Shown here: positions 17,569-25,990 of the stretch, in pieces
How the letters are laid out: every line of letters starts with the position of its first letter
Position numbering within the stretch: position 1 is the first letter of the stretch
Notes under the pieces: generated by a model
The model's input: the letters and a program-made list of their open reading frames with translations, nothing else
Told to the model about the DNA's origin: nothing
Databases searched by the model: none
Source of the DNA: Actinomycetes bacterium
Lineage (GTDB): Bacteria > Actinomycetota > Actinomycetes > Propionibacteriales > Propionibacteriaceae
DNA length: 64,000 nt
Direction: 5' to 3'
Assembly: GCA_023392635.1 (NCBI GenBank)
Contig: JAEVYS010000120.1
Coordinates: forward strand, 62,001 to 126,000
Translations under genes and position numbers: made by a program

Positions 17569-18468
17569 CTAGCGCCGGAAGTCGGTGGGCGGATCCTGTT
17601 CGGCGAGGAACTGCTCGACGGCTGCGCCGATCTCCTCCGCGCTCGGCACGGAGGCCGCACCGCTGTCGCTGAGCCGGTCGTACTGCTCCTCCAGGGCCTG
17701 CACGACGGCCGGGAAGTCCGCATCCTCCGCCGTCTCGGACTCGATGCTGCTGAGGTTGGCAGCGATGCGCTCGGCCAGCTCGTCCATCGGCAGGTCGAGG
17801 CCGGCGGCAGCGGCCATCCGGCGCAGCACCGCATCAGTGGCCTGCGGGAAGGCCGTCTGGGCCAGGTAGTGCGGGACGTGCGCGACGAACCCCTGGGCGA
17901 GCATCCCGGCCTGCCCGGCCCGGTACTCCAGCACATGGGAGAAGCTGCCGGGCAGCTGGACGCGATCGATCCACATGGGATTGCCGGTCACGGTTTCCGG
18001 GTCGGTGGCATGAGCCGTCACCAGGGTGGGACGAGTGTGCGGGACCGCCATCGGGACACCGGCCACGGTCATCAACCGGGAGACCCCGAGGCGTTCGGCG
18101 ATGCCGAGGACGGCCGCGGACGCCCGGTTCCACTGCGTGTCGGGCTCCGGGCCGGTGAACAGCAGGAACGGCTTGCCCTTGGCGTCGAAGAGCCGGTGGA
18201 TGACGAGCGAGTAGTCGGTCATGGACACCCAGTGGTTGGTGTCGAACACCATCTGGGGACGACGCGAGCGGTAGTCGTGGAGCTGGTCGTGGTCGAACTC
18301 GACCAGCACGTCGTGGTCACACACCTCGAGCAGGTAACGACCTGCGCTGTGGCTGACCGAGCCGGCATCGATGTAGCCGTCGAGCAGGTGGATCAGGGCA
18401 GGCCTCGTGCCCCGAACCGACTCCCACAGTTCGGGGTTGAAGGTGTAGAGCAACCGCGGATCGAGCAC
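17569..18468 (-). CDS. PAC2 family protein
   Basis: A 299-residue protein of the PAC2 family, named after eukaryotic proteasome-assembly chaperone 2. Visible landmarks are LIHLLDGYIDAGS (residues about 25-37), VFDTNHWVSM and VAGVPMAVPHTRP. The biochemical role in bacteria is not settled; actinobacterial proteasome links are only suggestive. The last 60 residues are acidic and helical. First gene of an operon with tesB. GTG 18468 stands 6 nt from TACAGT without Shine-Dalgarno. Confidence 0.88.
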   Translation of the reverse strand: MLDPRLLYTFNPELWESVRGTRPALIHLLDGYIDAGSVSHSAGRYLLEVCDHDVLVEFDHDQLHDYRSRRPQMVFDTNHWVSMTDYSLVIHRLFDAKGKPFLLFTGPEPDTQWNRASAAVLGIAERLGVSRLMTVAGVPMAVPHTRPTLVTAHATDPETVTGNPMWIDRVQLPGSFSHVLEYRAGQAGMLAQGFVAHVPHYLAQTAFPQATDAVLRRMAAAAGLDLPMDELAERIAANLSSIESETAEDADFPAVVQALEEQYDRLSDSGAASVPSAEEIGAAVEQFLAEQDPPTDFRR

Positions 18469-18474
18469 GCGGCC

Positions 18475-18480
18475 ACTGTA
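18475..18480 (-). promoter_or_regulatory. -10 element TACAGT, leaderless start of PAC2 gene
   Basis: TANNNT hexamer ending 6 nt before GTG 18468. Confidence 0.5.
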
Positions 18481-18538
18481 CCCCCGGGTACCCGCCCAGC
18501 CCCGGCATTGCGCTGTGGGCTGACGAGCCGCGCCGGGC

Positions 18539-19483
18539 TCAGGACAAGGGGTGGGAGTGGCCCGCGACGCCGGACGGCGAGAACTCGTTGAGGCGTGCGC
18601 CCAGCTCGGCGAGCAGCTCGATCGTGCGGGAGGCCGCCGGGTTCGAGCGGGCGCTGTCGCGCACCAGGGCCACGATCCGCCGATACGGCGTGGGGTTGGT
18701 CGGACGGACGTAGGCCACCTCGAACCCCGACCAGCCCAGGGCCAGGCCCGGCACCAGGGCGATGCCGACTCCGGCGGCGACGAACGCGAGGCCGGTGACG
18801 TGGTCCTGGGCCCGGGCCACGAAGCGTGGGGTGAAGCCCGCGCCGGCGCAGGCGTCGGTGGACAGGCGGGTGGCGAGGTCGTCGCGGAAGTCGTACTGCA
18901 CCCAGTCGTCCTCGCTGAACTCGGCCAGGTCCATCGTGCCGGCCTCGGCCAACGGGTGGTCGTGCGGCAGGGCGACCAGGAACTCGTCGATGCCCAGTTC
19001 GACGCGCCGGTAGGACGGCGGCACCCGCGGATGGTCCGACGGCACCTCGGTGTGCACCTCGATGTCCGCCTTGCCGGCGTCCTCTGCGCTGTCGGTCTCG
19101 TTGATCGACAGCTCCAGCGTCAGGCCCGGGAACTCCTGGCGCAGGGTGCGCGCCACGGCAGGCACCCAGGTGTAGGCGGCCGAGGCGAAGGTGCGCATGG
19201 TGAGCTTGTCGGTTGCCCCCTCACGGAGGTCCCGCGCCCGGGCGTCCAGTTTGGCCATGGCCTGGAGGGCTTCGCTGCTCGCCTTGGCCAGTTCGATGGC
19301 GGCCGCCGTGGGTTGGATCCCTCGTCCGACCCGTTCCACGAGGGGAAAGCCGACCTCCCGCTCGAGGGTGTGGACGTGCTGGCTGACGGTGGACGGGGTG
19401 AGGCCCAGTCGGCGGGCCGTGTCGTTCACGGAACCGCTCGATACCACGGCCCGGAGGATGCGCAATCGGTTGAGGTCGAGCAC
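18539..19483 (-). CDS. LysR-type transcriptional regulator
   Basis: A 314-residue regulator with an N-terminal winged HTH (RLGLTPSTVSQHVHTLEREVG, about 24-44) and a LysR substrate-binding domain (about 90-290). It is most like the actinobacterial LysR group next to transporters or small genes; its inducer is unknown. GTG 19483 is 6 nt from TATTGT, so the message looks leaderless. The 80-bp divergent region toward a 56-codon ORF is AT-rich for this genome and contains a dyad, the likely autoregulatory site. Confidence 0.9.
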   Translation of the reverse strand: MLDLNRLRILRAVVSSGSVNDTARRLGLTPSTVSQHVHTLEREVGFPLVERVGRGIQPTAAAIELAKASSEALQAMAKLDARARDLREGATDKLTMRTFASAAYTWVPAVARTLRQEFPGLTLELSINETDSAEDAGKADIEVHTEVPSDHPRVPPSYRRVELGIDEFLVALPHDHPLAEAGTMDLAEFSEDDWVQYDFRDDLATRLSTDACAGAGFTPRFVARAQDHVTGLAFVAAGVGIALVPGLALGWSGFEVAYVRPTNPTPYRRIVALVRDSARSNPAASRTIELLAELGARLNEFSPSGVAGHSHPLS

Positions 19484-19489
19484 GCCTCA

Positions 19490-19524
19490 ACAATACGGTA
19501 TGTACGAATGATCGTTCGGAATAC
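19490..19524. promoter_or_regulatory. LysR -10 (TATTGT) and adjacent imperfect palindrome
   Basis: TATTGT (minus, 19490-19495) is followed by CGAATGATCGTTCG (12 of 14 positions symmetric) within a wider GTAT...ATAC dyad 19498-19524. A plausible LysR-family operator between divergent genes. Confidence 0.45.
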
Positions 19525-19564
19525 TCAGCTTGTGGCGAATAAACATAGTTGAGAGAATTTCCCC

Positions 19565-19735
19565 ATGTTGAGCTACCCCGTGATCGACCGGGACCAGCAG
19601 CGGCTCATCGAGGAACTCGAGTTCGCCCGCCAGTCCGCCATCCGTCCCAGCCTCGAAAAGGCTGAGCGCCGTTCCACCCTGCCCGGCACCCTTACCCGCC
19701 GGCTGCAGCACCGCCTCCACCTCGCGAGCGTCTGA
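19565..19735 (+). CDS. Possible small protein, 56 residues, divergent from LysR gene
   Basis: An ORF from ATG 19565 to TGA 19733-19735. The first half is charged and predicted helical (DRDQQRLIEELEFARQSA), the second half is Arg-rich; no family recognised. In favour: its start faces the LysR promoter region across an AT-rich, dyad-containing gap as a regulated divergent gene would, and GAGAG lies about 10 nt upstream. Against: it is short, and the C-terminal half could be chance in GC-rich DNA. Confidence 0.4.
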   Translation: MLSYPVIDRDQQRLIEELEFARQSAIRPSLEKAERRSTLPGTLTRRLQHRLHLASV

Positions 19736-19803
19736 GCCACCTCGCCGGCGGTAGCCGTGGGAGAGCCGTTCCATCCCCCTCCAGGAAACGGCCGACCCAC
19801 ACC

Positions 19804-19834
19804 GCGCGGCCCCGCACTGATGCCGGGGCCGCGC
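19804..19834 (-). terminator. GC hairpin downstream of hrpA
   Basis: A perfect 10-bp stem GCGCGGCCCC/GGGGCCGCGC with an 11-nt loop, 11 nt after the hrpA stop. No T-run, as is common in actinomycetes. It could also end the + strand small ORF. Confidence 0.6.
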
Positions 19835-19844
19835 CGCAGGGCAA

Positions 19845-22800
19845 TCAGCTCGAGGACGCCGCAGCGGCCATCGCCGTCCGCACCCGCTTGGCCGACACCG
19901 GCACGGCCGTCCCCATCGCCTGGGCGAACAGCCCCACCCGCAGCTCTTCCAGCAGCCAGCCCACCTGCGCCACCGGCGCCGGCAGCGGGCCGGCCGGGTA
20001 CCGGGCGCACAGCCGGGCGTACTCCTCCTCCAGTTCCCCGATGACGAGCCGGCCCTCGGCCTCGTGGCGGGGGTTGGTCAGGCTCGCATCGAGCCGCCGC
20101 GAGATCGCCTTCACATAGGTCGGCAGCCGTCGCCAGGCGTCCGACGGTGTCGCTGCGATGAAGCCGCGGTACACCAGGCCGTCCAGCTGCTCGGTGGCAT
20201 CCTCCCTGGTCGGGGCGGGCGCCGCGGAGAGCTTGCGCCGCACCTCCCCCGCCAACTGCAGGATCTCGCCGGTCCGTGTCACGGCGTCCTGCATGGACGC
20301 TGCCGCCTCCGCTCGCACGCTGGTCGCCAGTCGCTCGAAGCTGTCGGCATCCCGCACGTCCCACAGGCCGCCGACAGCATCGGCCAGTTCGCCGGTGGCC
20401 TTGAGCCGCGCGTCGGCGAGCAGGGACGGAACGTCGGAGTAGGGAGAGGTCGCCAGGGCGAGCTTGGTGGCGTTCGCCATCCTCGACACCACCCAGCGGG
20501 TGGGGTCGACGGTGGTGAGGACGATCAGGCGCCGCAGCCCATCACGGTGGGAGCGGACCGCCGCAGCTTCCTCGGCGAACACCTGGACGCCCACCCTGCT
20601 GACGCGGTCGACCAGGGCCGGGAACCCCGGCATGGGCTCCTCGATCCGTCGCGGGAGCGTGCCGAAGTCCCAGGACGTCGCCCCGGCGTGCGTGAGGTGG
20701 CTCGCCGCGGTGTTGAGCGTCTTCTCCACCCGCGGTGCCAGCTGGTCAGCCAGCGCCACGAGGTCGCGTCCCACCACCGGGCGGGCGTCCTCGGCGACCA
20801 CCCGGAAGCGCACCCGTAGGTGGTCGGGCACGACGTCGGGCTGCCACGCCTCCAGCGGCACCTGGACGCCGGTCAACGCGAGGACGGCCCGGCCCAGCGC
20901 GGCCCACAGCGGCTCGTCGGCCGGCCCCGGGTGGTCCTCGAGCCACGCCAGGGCCCGTCGTGCCGTGTCCGGCGCGGGCACGAGCCGGGTGCGCAGGGCC
21001 TTCGGCAGGGTGCGGATCAGCTCCGTGGCCACGTCGGCGCGCAGCCCCGGCACCTGCCAGGTGAAGGGCGCCGGCCCCAGCCGGGTGAGCACGGCCAACG
21101 GCACCGTGACCGTCACCCCGTCGTGACCGCTGCCCGGGTCGAAGGCGTAGTCGACGTCGAGCTCCTGGCCGGCCGCCGTCCACCGGTCGGGATAGTCGCC
21201 CGCGTGCAACTCCGCCTCCGGGGCGACCAGGTCGGCGAGGGTGAGGTCCAGCAGGTGCTCGTCGCGGCGGCGCGCCTCGCGCCACCAGCGGTCGAAGGAG
21301 GCGACGCTCGCCACGTCGGCCGGGATGCGCGCGTCGTAGAAGGCGGCGATCGAGGCGTCGTCGAGCAGCAGGTCGCGGCGGCGATTCCGGTCGGCGAGCT
21401 GCTCGGCCTCGGCGCGGACGGCCTGGTTGCGGGCCCAGAAGTGGTGCCGTGTCTGCCACTGGCCCTCGACGAGCGCGGAAGTGATGAACACCTCACGGGC
21501 GACCACGGGGTCGATCCGGGCATAGCTCACCGGGCGCTCGGCGATGATCGGGACGCCGAGGAGCGTGACCCGTTCGTAGGCGACGCACTGTCCGCCCCTG
21601 GCCGACCAGTGCGGTTCGGAGTACGAGTGCTTCAGGAGGTGGCCACCGACCGCCTCGACCCAGGCCGCCTCGATCGGGGCGACCGTGCGGGCCCAGAGTC
21701 GCGTGGTCTCCACCAGTTCGACGGCCATCACCAGCGGCGGGTTGGTCGCCGCGGCGCTCGAGCCCGGGTTGATCGCGAATCGCGCGCCCCGGGCTCCCAG
21801 GTACTCCGCCGGCCCACGCCGTCGGCCCCGGGCCGGCTTGGCCTGGCTGGCCAGGTCGATCAACCCGACGTGGGAGAGCAGCCCGGACAGCACCGCGGTG
21901 TGCACGCGATCCAGGCCGGCGGGGACGTCGTTGCGGTGCAGCCCGAGTTCGGTGCACGCCTCCCGCAGCTGCGTGTGCAGGTCCTGCCACTCGCGCACGC
22001 GCAGGAAGTTGAGGTACTCGGCGCGGCACATCCGCCGGAAGGCGTTGCCCGACAGGGCGCGGCGCTGTTCGCGCAGGTAGTTCCACAACCGCCACAGCGC
22101 CGCGATGTCGGAGCCGTCGGGAGTCGGCTCGGCCGCCCCGTCCAGCGGTGCCCAGAAGCGCTTGTGGGCGGCGTCGGCCTTCGCCGTCTCCTCCGACGGG
22201 CGCTCGCGCACGTCGGGGATGGCGATGCCGGCCACGATCGGCAGCACCTCCCGCAGGCAGCCCTGCCGTTCCGCCTCGACCAGCATCCGGCCCAGCCGGG
22301 GGTCGACCGGCAGCCGGGCGAGCGTGCGCCCGACCCGGGTGAGACGGACGGTGCCGTGCGGCGTCCGGCTCTTGCCCGGTCCGGCCGAGCCGAGGTCGAT
22401 CGCGCCCAGCTCGGTGAGGAGGCGGAGCCCGTCACGGACCTGCCCGGAGTCCGGCGGCTCGACGAACGGGAACCGGGTGATGTCGCCCAGCCCCGCGTCC
22501 GCCATCTGCAGGATCACCGAGGCGAGGTTGGTGCGCAGGATCTCCGGCTGGGTGAACTCGGGACGGGAGGCGAAGTCCTCCTCGCTGTACAGGCGGATGC
22601 AGACGCCGGGCCCGAGCCGGCCACAACGCCCCGCCCGTTGGTTGGCCGACGCCTGCGAGATCGGCTCGATGGGGAGGCGCTGCACCTTGGTGCGCGCCGA
22701 GTACCGCGAGATCCGGGCGAAGCCGGGGTCGATGACGTAGCGGATGCCCGGCACGGTGAGGGACGTTTCGGCCACATTCGTGGCCAGGACGATGCGACGG

Positions 22801-23624
22801 CCGGTGTGCGGGGCGAACACGCGGTGCTGCTCGGCGGCGGACAGCCGGGCATAGAGCGGGACGACCTCGGTGAAGCGGAGCGGAAGGGCGTTGATCGCGT
22901 CCGCGGCGTCGCGGATCTCGCGTTCCCCGGACAGGAACACCAGGATGTCGCCGTCGAGCCGTGAGCTGAGCTCCGTGACGGCGTCGCAGATGGCGTCCAC
23001 CTGGTCGCGATCGCGGTCCTCCGCCGACCCGGCCACGGGCCGGTAGCGGACCTCCACCGGATACGTACGGCCCGACACCTCGACCACGGGGGCTTCGTCG
23101 AAGTGGGTCGCGAACCGCGCGGTGTCGATGGTGGCGGAGGTGATGATCACCTTGAGATCCGGACGGCGCGGCAGGAGCTGCTTCAGGTAACCGAGCAGGA
23201 AGTCGATGTTGAGGCTGCGCTCGTGAGCCTCGTCGATGATGATCGTGTCGTAGCGGCGCAGGTCACGGTCGTGCGAGATCTCCGCGAGCAGGATGCCGTC
23301 GGTCATGACCTTGACCCGGGTCTGTCGGCTGCGCTTGCTGGAGAACCGCACCTGGAAGCCAACGGTCTCGCCGAGCTCTTCACCCAGCTCCTCCGCCATC
23401 CGGGTGGCGACGCTGCGGGCGGCGATCCGGCGCGGCTGCGTGTGGCCGATGCTCCGGCGTCCGGCCAGCAGGCAGATCTTCGGCAGCTGGGTGGTCTTGC
23501 CGGAGCCGGTCTCGCCGGCGACGACCAGCACCTGGTGCTCGAGCAGCGCGGCGCGGATCTCGTCCACGTGGGCGCTGATCGGCAGCGCCTCGTCGAAGGC
23601 GAGCATCGGCTGGTCAGCGGTCAT
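19845..23624 (-). CDS. hrpA: ATP-dependent RNA helicase HrpA
   Basis: A 1259-residue DEAH-box helicase of the HrpA family. Motif I GETGSGKTT near residue 37, motif II IIIDEAHERS near 130, motif III SATID, and motif VI QRAGRCGRLGPG near 335 are present, followed by HA2, OB-fold and the long C-terminal HrpA-specific domain (DUF3418). The bacterial protein acts in mRNA processing and in rescue of stalled ribosomes. ATG 23624 lies 9 nt from TAATAT in the 16-bp gap behind the usp stop codon, so it may have its own near-leaderless promoter as well as read-through from usp. Confidence 0.95.
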   Translation of the reverse strand: MTADQPMLAFDEALPISAHVDEIRAALLEHQVLVVAGETGSGKTTQLPKICLLAGRRSIGHTQPRRIAARSVATRMAEELGEELGETVGFQVRFSSKRSRQTRVKVMTDGILLAEISHDRDLRRYDTIIIDEAHERSLNIDFLLGYLKQLLPRRPDLKVIITSATIDTARFATHFDEAPVVEVSGRTYPVEVRYRPVAGSAEDRDRDQVDAICDAVTELSSRLDGDILVFLSGEREIRDAADAINALPLRFTEVVPLYARLSAAEQHRVFAPHTGRRIVLATNVAETSLTVPGIRYVIDPGFARISRYSARTKVQRLPIEPISQASANQRAGRCGRLGPGVCIRLYSEEDFASRPEFTQPEILRTNLASVILQMADAGLGDITRFPFVEPPDSGQVRDGLRLLTELGAIDLGSAGPGKSRTPHGTVRLTRVGRTLARLPVDPRLGRMLVEAERQGCLREVLPIVAGIAIPDVRERPSEETAKADAAHKRFWAPLDGAAEPTPDGSDIAALWRLWNYLREQRRALSGNAFRRMCRAEYLNFLRVREWQDLHTQLREACTELGLHRNDVPAGLDRVHTAVLSGLLSHVGLIDLASQAKPARGRRRGPAEYLGARGARFAINPGSSAAATNPPLVMAVELVETTRLWARTVAPIEAAWVEAVGGHLLKHSYSEPHWSARGGQCVAYERVTLLGVPIIAERPVSYARIDPVVAREVFITSALVEGQWQTRHHFWARNQAVRAEAEQLADRNRRRDLLLDDASIAAFYDARIPADVASVASFDRWWREARRRDEHLLDLTLADLVAPEAELHAGDYPDRWTAAGQELDVDYAFDPGSGHDGVTVTVPLAVLTRLGPAPFTWQVPGLRADVATELIRTLPKALRTRLVPAPDTARRALAWLEDHPGPADEPLWAALGRAVLALTGVQVPLEAWQPDVVPDHLRVRFRVVAEDARPVVGRDLVALADQLAPRVEKTLNTAASHLTHAGATSWDFGTLPRRIEEPMPGFPALVDRVSRVGVQVFAEEAAAVRSHRDGLRRLIVLTTVDPTRWVVSRMANATKLALATSPYSDVPSLLADARLKATGELADAVGGLWDVRDADSFERLATSVRAEAAASMQDAVTRTGEILQLAGEVRRKLSAAPAPTREDATEQLDGLVYRGFIAATPSDAWRRLPTYVKAISRRLDASLTNPRHEAEGRLVIGELEEEYARLCARYPAGPLPAPVAQVGWLLEELRVGLFAQAMGTAVPVSAKRVRTAMAAAASSS

Positions 23625-23633
23625 AGCCGACCC

Positions 23634-23639
23634 ATATTA
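23634..23639 (-). promoter_or_regulatory. -10 element TAATAT between usp and hrpA
   Basis: A near-consensus -10 immediately after the usp stop, 9 nt before the hrpA ATG. Confidence 0.45.
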
Positions 23640-23640
23640 G

Positions 23641-24540
23641 TCAGGAGCCGTGGCTCGCCTTCGGCCGGATCACGCCGATCGGGCAGCGGCCGTGGGTCAT
23701 CAGGCCCCGGATGAGGCCGCCCACGGAGTAGGTCGGGAAGGACGCGTGGACCTCGAGCACCAGCAGGTCGAGTTCCTCGGTGCGAGCGGTGAGGATGTCC
23801 AGCGGGTTGCCGTACTCCACTTCGAGGGTGACGTCGACGTCGGCGAAGTCCTCGGCGATCTCCGAGACCATGTCACTCATCCGGGCCCGCGTCACATCGA
23901 CGGCCGCCTGCTCCTGCTCAGGGGTGGGGCGTCCGCCGATGAACCAGCGTCCTTGCGGCGCCCGGCACACGCTGATCACGACGACCTTCCCGCCATGGTC
24001 GCGGCACTCGGTGAGCGCCCATTCCAGCGCCACCGCGCCGCGCGCGGTCGTGTCGACCGCCACGCCGATCAAGCCGGTGCGCTGCTCGTGGACGATGTCG
24101 TTCTCCGAGACCACGATGACCGGGCAGTGCGCGGCTCCCACCACGCCCACCGAGGTCGAGCCGATGAACATGCGCTCGCCGGCGGCGCTGGACCGGCGTC
24201 CCACCACCACCAGGGATGCCTGGTCGCTGAGCCGGGTGAGGGCCGCCGCCGGATTGCCCAGCACGACGTCGGTGCGGACCCGGTTGTGCGGCAGGCCGGC
24301 CGCGACCGCCTCGGCGACGGCCTTGGCAAGCATGTCGGCCGCGCCCTGCTTGATCTCCTCGGGATCGAAGACCACTCCCCAGGCGCTGTTCAGGACCGTG
24401 TCGTCCACGGCGTGCACGAGCACGAGCTCGGCGTCGCGTTCCTTCGCCTCCGTGATGCCGTAGGTCAGGGCCTGGTGCGAGTCCTCCGAGCCGTCGAAGC
24501 CGACGACGACCCGGGCAGGACCCGCGTAGGGAACGAGCAT
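23641..24540 (-). CDS. Tandem-domain universal stress protein
   Basis: A 299-residue protein with two Usp domains (about 8-145 and 155-293). The first keeps the ATP-binding type C-terminal motif (VVVGRRSSAAGERMFIGSTS); the second has a degenerate version (LEVHASFPTYSVGGLIRG) and may not bind nucleotide. Such tandem Usp proteins respond to hypoxia, starvation or redox stress in actinomycetes. ATG 24540 has CGAGGAG 6 nt upstream and starts 1 nt after the stop of the upstream flavin-binding protein gene: one operon. Confidence 0.92.
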   Translation of the reverse strand: MLVPYAGPARVVVGFDGSEDSHQALTYGITEAKERDAELVLVHAVDDTVLNSAWGVVFDPEEIKQGAADMLAKAVAEAVAAGLPHNRVRTDVVLGNPAAALTRLSDQASLVVVGRRSSAAGERMFIGSTSVGVVGAAHCPVIVVSENDIVHEQRTGLIGVAVDTTARGAVALEWALTECRDHGGKVVVISVCRAPQGRWFIGGRPTPEQEQAAVDVTRARMSDMVSEIAEDFADVDVTLEVEYGNPLDILTARTEELDLLVLEVHASFPTYSVGGLIRGLMTHGRCPIGVIRPKASHGS

Positions 24541-24541
24541 G

Positions 24542-24943
24542 TCAACTCCTCGGAAGGTCGGCCGAGACGGCGCGGCCCGAATACGCGAGCGGTGTGATGG
24601 CCACTGTTAGCGACCGGTTCCCCGGCGCCCACGGGACGGGCAGGTGGTCGTCGTCGTCGGGAGTGCGGGACGTGGCCTCGCCGCGAACCAGCACGCTCCA
24701 GCCCGTCGCGGTCGGGACGTCGATGTCGTCGACCTCGAAGGCGACCCGCACCCGCCCTGCGAGTTCGCTGAGCACGGAGTCGGGATCGACGCGGAAGAGG
24801 ATCACCTCGCCGGAGACCGCATAGGTGACCGGGAGCACCTGGATGCCCTCGGCGGACAGCCAGCACACCCTGCCGACACTGTGTCCACGCACCAGGTGAC
24901 GGCATTCGTCCCCCGACAAACGGGTGAAGTGGCCGGTGTCCAT
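24542..24943 (-). CDS. Pyridoxamine 5'-phosphate oxidase-fold (flavin/F420-binding) protein
   Basis: A 133-residue split-barrel protein. The N-terminal pattern RLSGDECRHLVRGHSVGRVCW and the strand LPVTYAVSGEVILFRVD are typical of the PNPOx-like family common next to usp genes in actinomycetes. FMN or F420 binding is family knowledge; substrate unknown. ATG 24943 was preferred to an upstream in-frame start (25003) because TAACAT lies 7 nt before it and the family N-terminus starts here. First gene of the two-gene unit with usp. Confidence 0.85.
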   Translation of the reverse strand: MDTGHFTRLSGDECRHLVRGHSVGRVCWLSAEGIQVLPVTYAVSGEVILFRVDPDSVLSELAGRVRVAFEVDDIDVPTATGWSVLVRGEATSRTPDDDDHLPVPWAPGNRSLTVAITPLAYSGRAVSADLPRS

Positions 24944-24950
24944 CGCGCGA

Positions 24951-24956
24951 ATGTTA
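24951..24956 (-). promoter_or_regulatory. -10 element TAACAT, leaderless start of PNPOx-usp operon
   Basis: TANNNT hexamer 7 nt before ATG 24943, no Shine-Dalgarno. Confidence 0.55.
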
Positions 24957-25021
24957 GCTCTTTCCGCCCGGTAGCGACGAGGGAACCGCCGAAGTCCGCC
25001 CACGCTTCTTCGGCGTCCGGC

Positions 25022-25969
25022 TCACCGCAGCCAGGTGGACGCCGCCACGATCACCGGGATCGAGGCCAGCGTGGAGACGAAGATCGCGTCCCGGGCGAGC
25101 AGGGTGCGCACGTGGTAGCGGCTGGCGATGAGGTAGATGTTCTGGGCCGTGGGCAGGGCGGCGATCACCGTGACGGCCAGCAGGTCGGTCAGGCGGAGGT
25201 GGAACACCCACGCGCCAAGGGCGAAGGCGATGGCCGGGTGCACCAGCACCTTGATCGGCGTCACCATGGCCAGCTCGGCGACGTGCGGCCCGCGTCCGGG
25301 CAGCGGGTCGAGCCGCAGCGAGATGCCGAAGGCGATGAGCATGGCGGGCACCGCGACCTGGCCCACCATGGTGACCGGCTGCCACAGCAACTCAGGGATC
25401 GGGACGTGCAGCGCATTGACCGCGAGCCCGAGCAGGGTACCGACGGTGATCGGGTTGCGGAACGGCAGGGTCAGGTACCGCGACCAGGTGAGGCGGCGTC
25501 CCTCGGTGCGGGCGGCGGCCAGGTCCAGCAGCGCCATCGCTGCCGGCTGCAGGATCCCGACCTGGATCAGCATGATCGGCGCCATCCAGGTCATGTCGCC
25601 GAGCACGTACGCGGCCACGGGCAGTCCGAGGTTGCCGGCGTTGGTGTAGATCGAGCAGAGGGCACCGACCACCCGTCCGGCGAGGTCGCCACGACCGAAC
25701 AGCAGGCGGGCGGCGAGCAGGAACACGAAGCCACCGAGGATGATCGCCAGCGCGGACACCAGGAGGGTGGCACTGAACAGGTGGCTCAGGTCTGCCCTCG
25801 CGACGAGGGTGAACAGCAGCGCGGGCGAGGCGATCGTGAATGCCAGCCGGCTGAGCATGCGGCGGTGCTGCTCGTTCAGGACGCGGAAGTGCGCCACCAG
25901 CCAGCCGACCCCGATCACCGACCAGATGGTGAGGTATCCACTCAGGGCCGCCTGCACGGCGCCCAGCAT
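25022..25969 (-). CDS. AEC family transporter (auxin efflux carrier / MdcF type)
   Basis: A 315-residue membrane protein with about ten spans in two five-helix repeats, matching the AEC family in length and in motifs such as NAGNLGLPVAAYVLG near residue 110 and LIAFGISL in the second half. Bacterial relatives export or import small organic acids or amino acids; the substrate here is not evident. ATG 25969 lies only 21 bp from the divergent acyltransferase start at 25991, so its promoter must overlap that gene's 5' end. I see no Shine-Dalgarno and no good TANNNT. Confidence 0.85.
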   Translation of the reverse strand: MLGAVQAALSGYLTIWSVIGVGWLVAHFRVLNEQHRRMLSRLAFTIASPALLFTLVARADLSHLFSATLLVSALAIILGGFVFLLAARLLFGRGDLAGRVVGALCSIYTNAGNLGLPVAAYVLGDMTWMAPIMLIQVGILQPAAMALLDLAAARTEGRRLTWSRYLTLPFRNPITVGTLLGLAVNALHVPIPELLWQPVTMVGQVAVPAMLIAFGISLRLDPLPGRGPHVAELAMVTPIKVLVHPAIAFALGAWVFHLRLTDLLAVTVIAALPTAQNIYLIASRYHVRTLLARDAIFVSTLASIPVIVAASTWLR

Positions 25970-25978
25970 AGGAGTGCT

Positions 25979-25984
25979 TACGAT
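25979..25984 (+). promoter_or_regulatory. -10 element TACGAT, leaderless start of acyltransferase
   Basis: TACGAT ends 6 nt before GTG 25991. It sits within the 21-bp gap between divergent start codons. Confidence 0.55.
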
Positions 25985-25990
25985 GAACCG

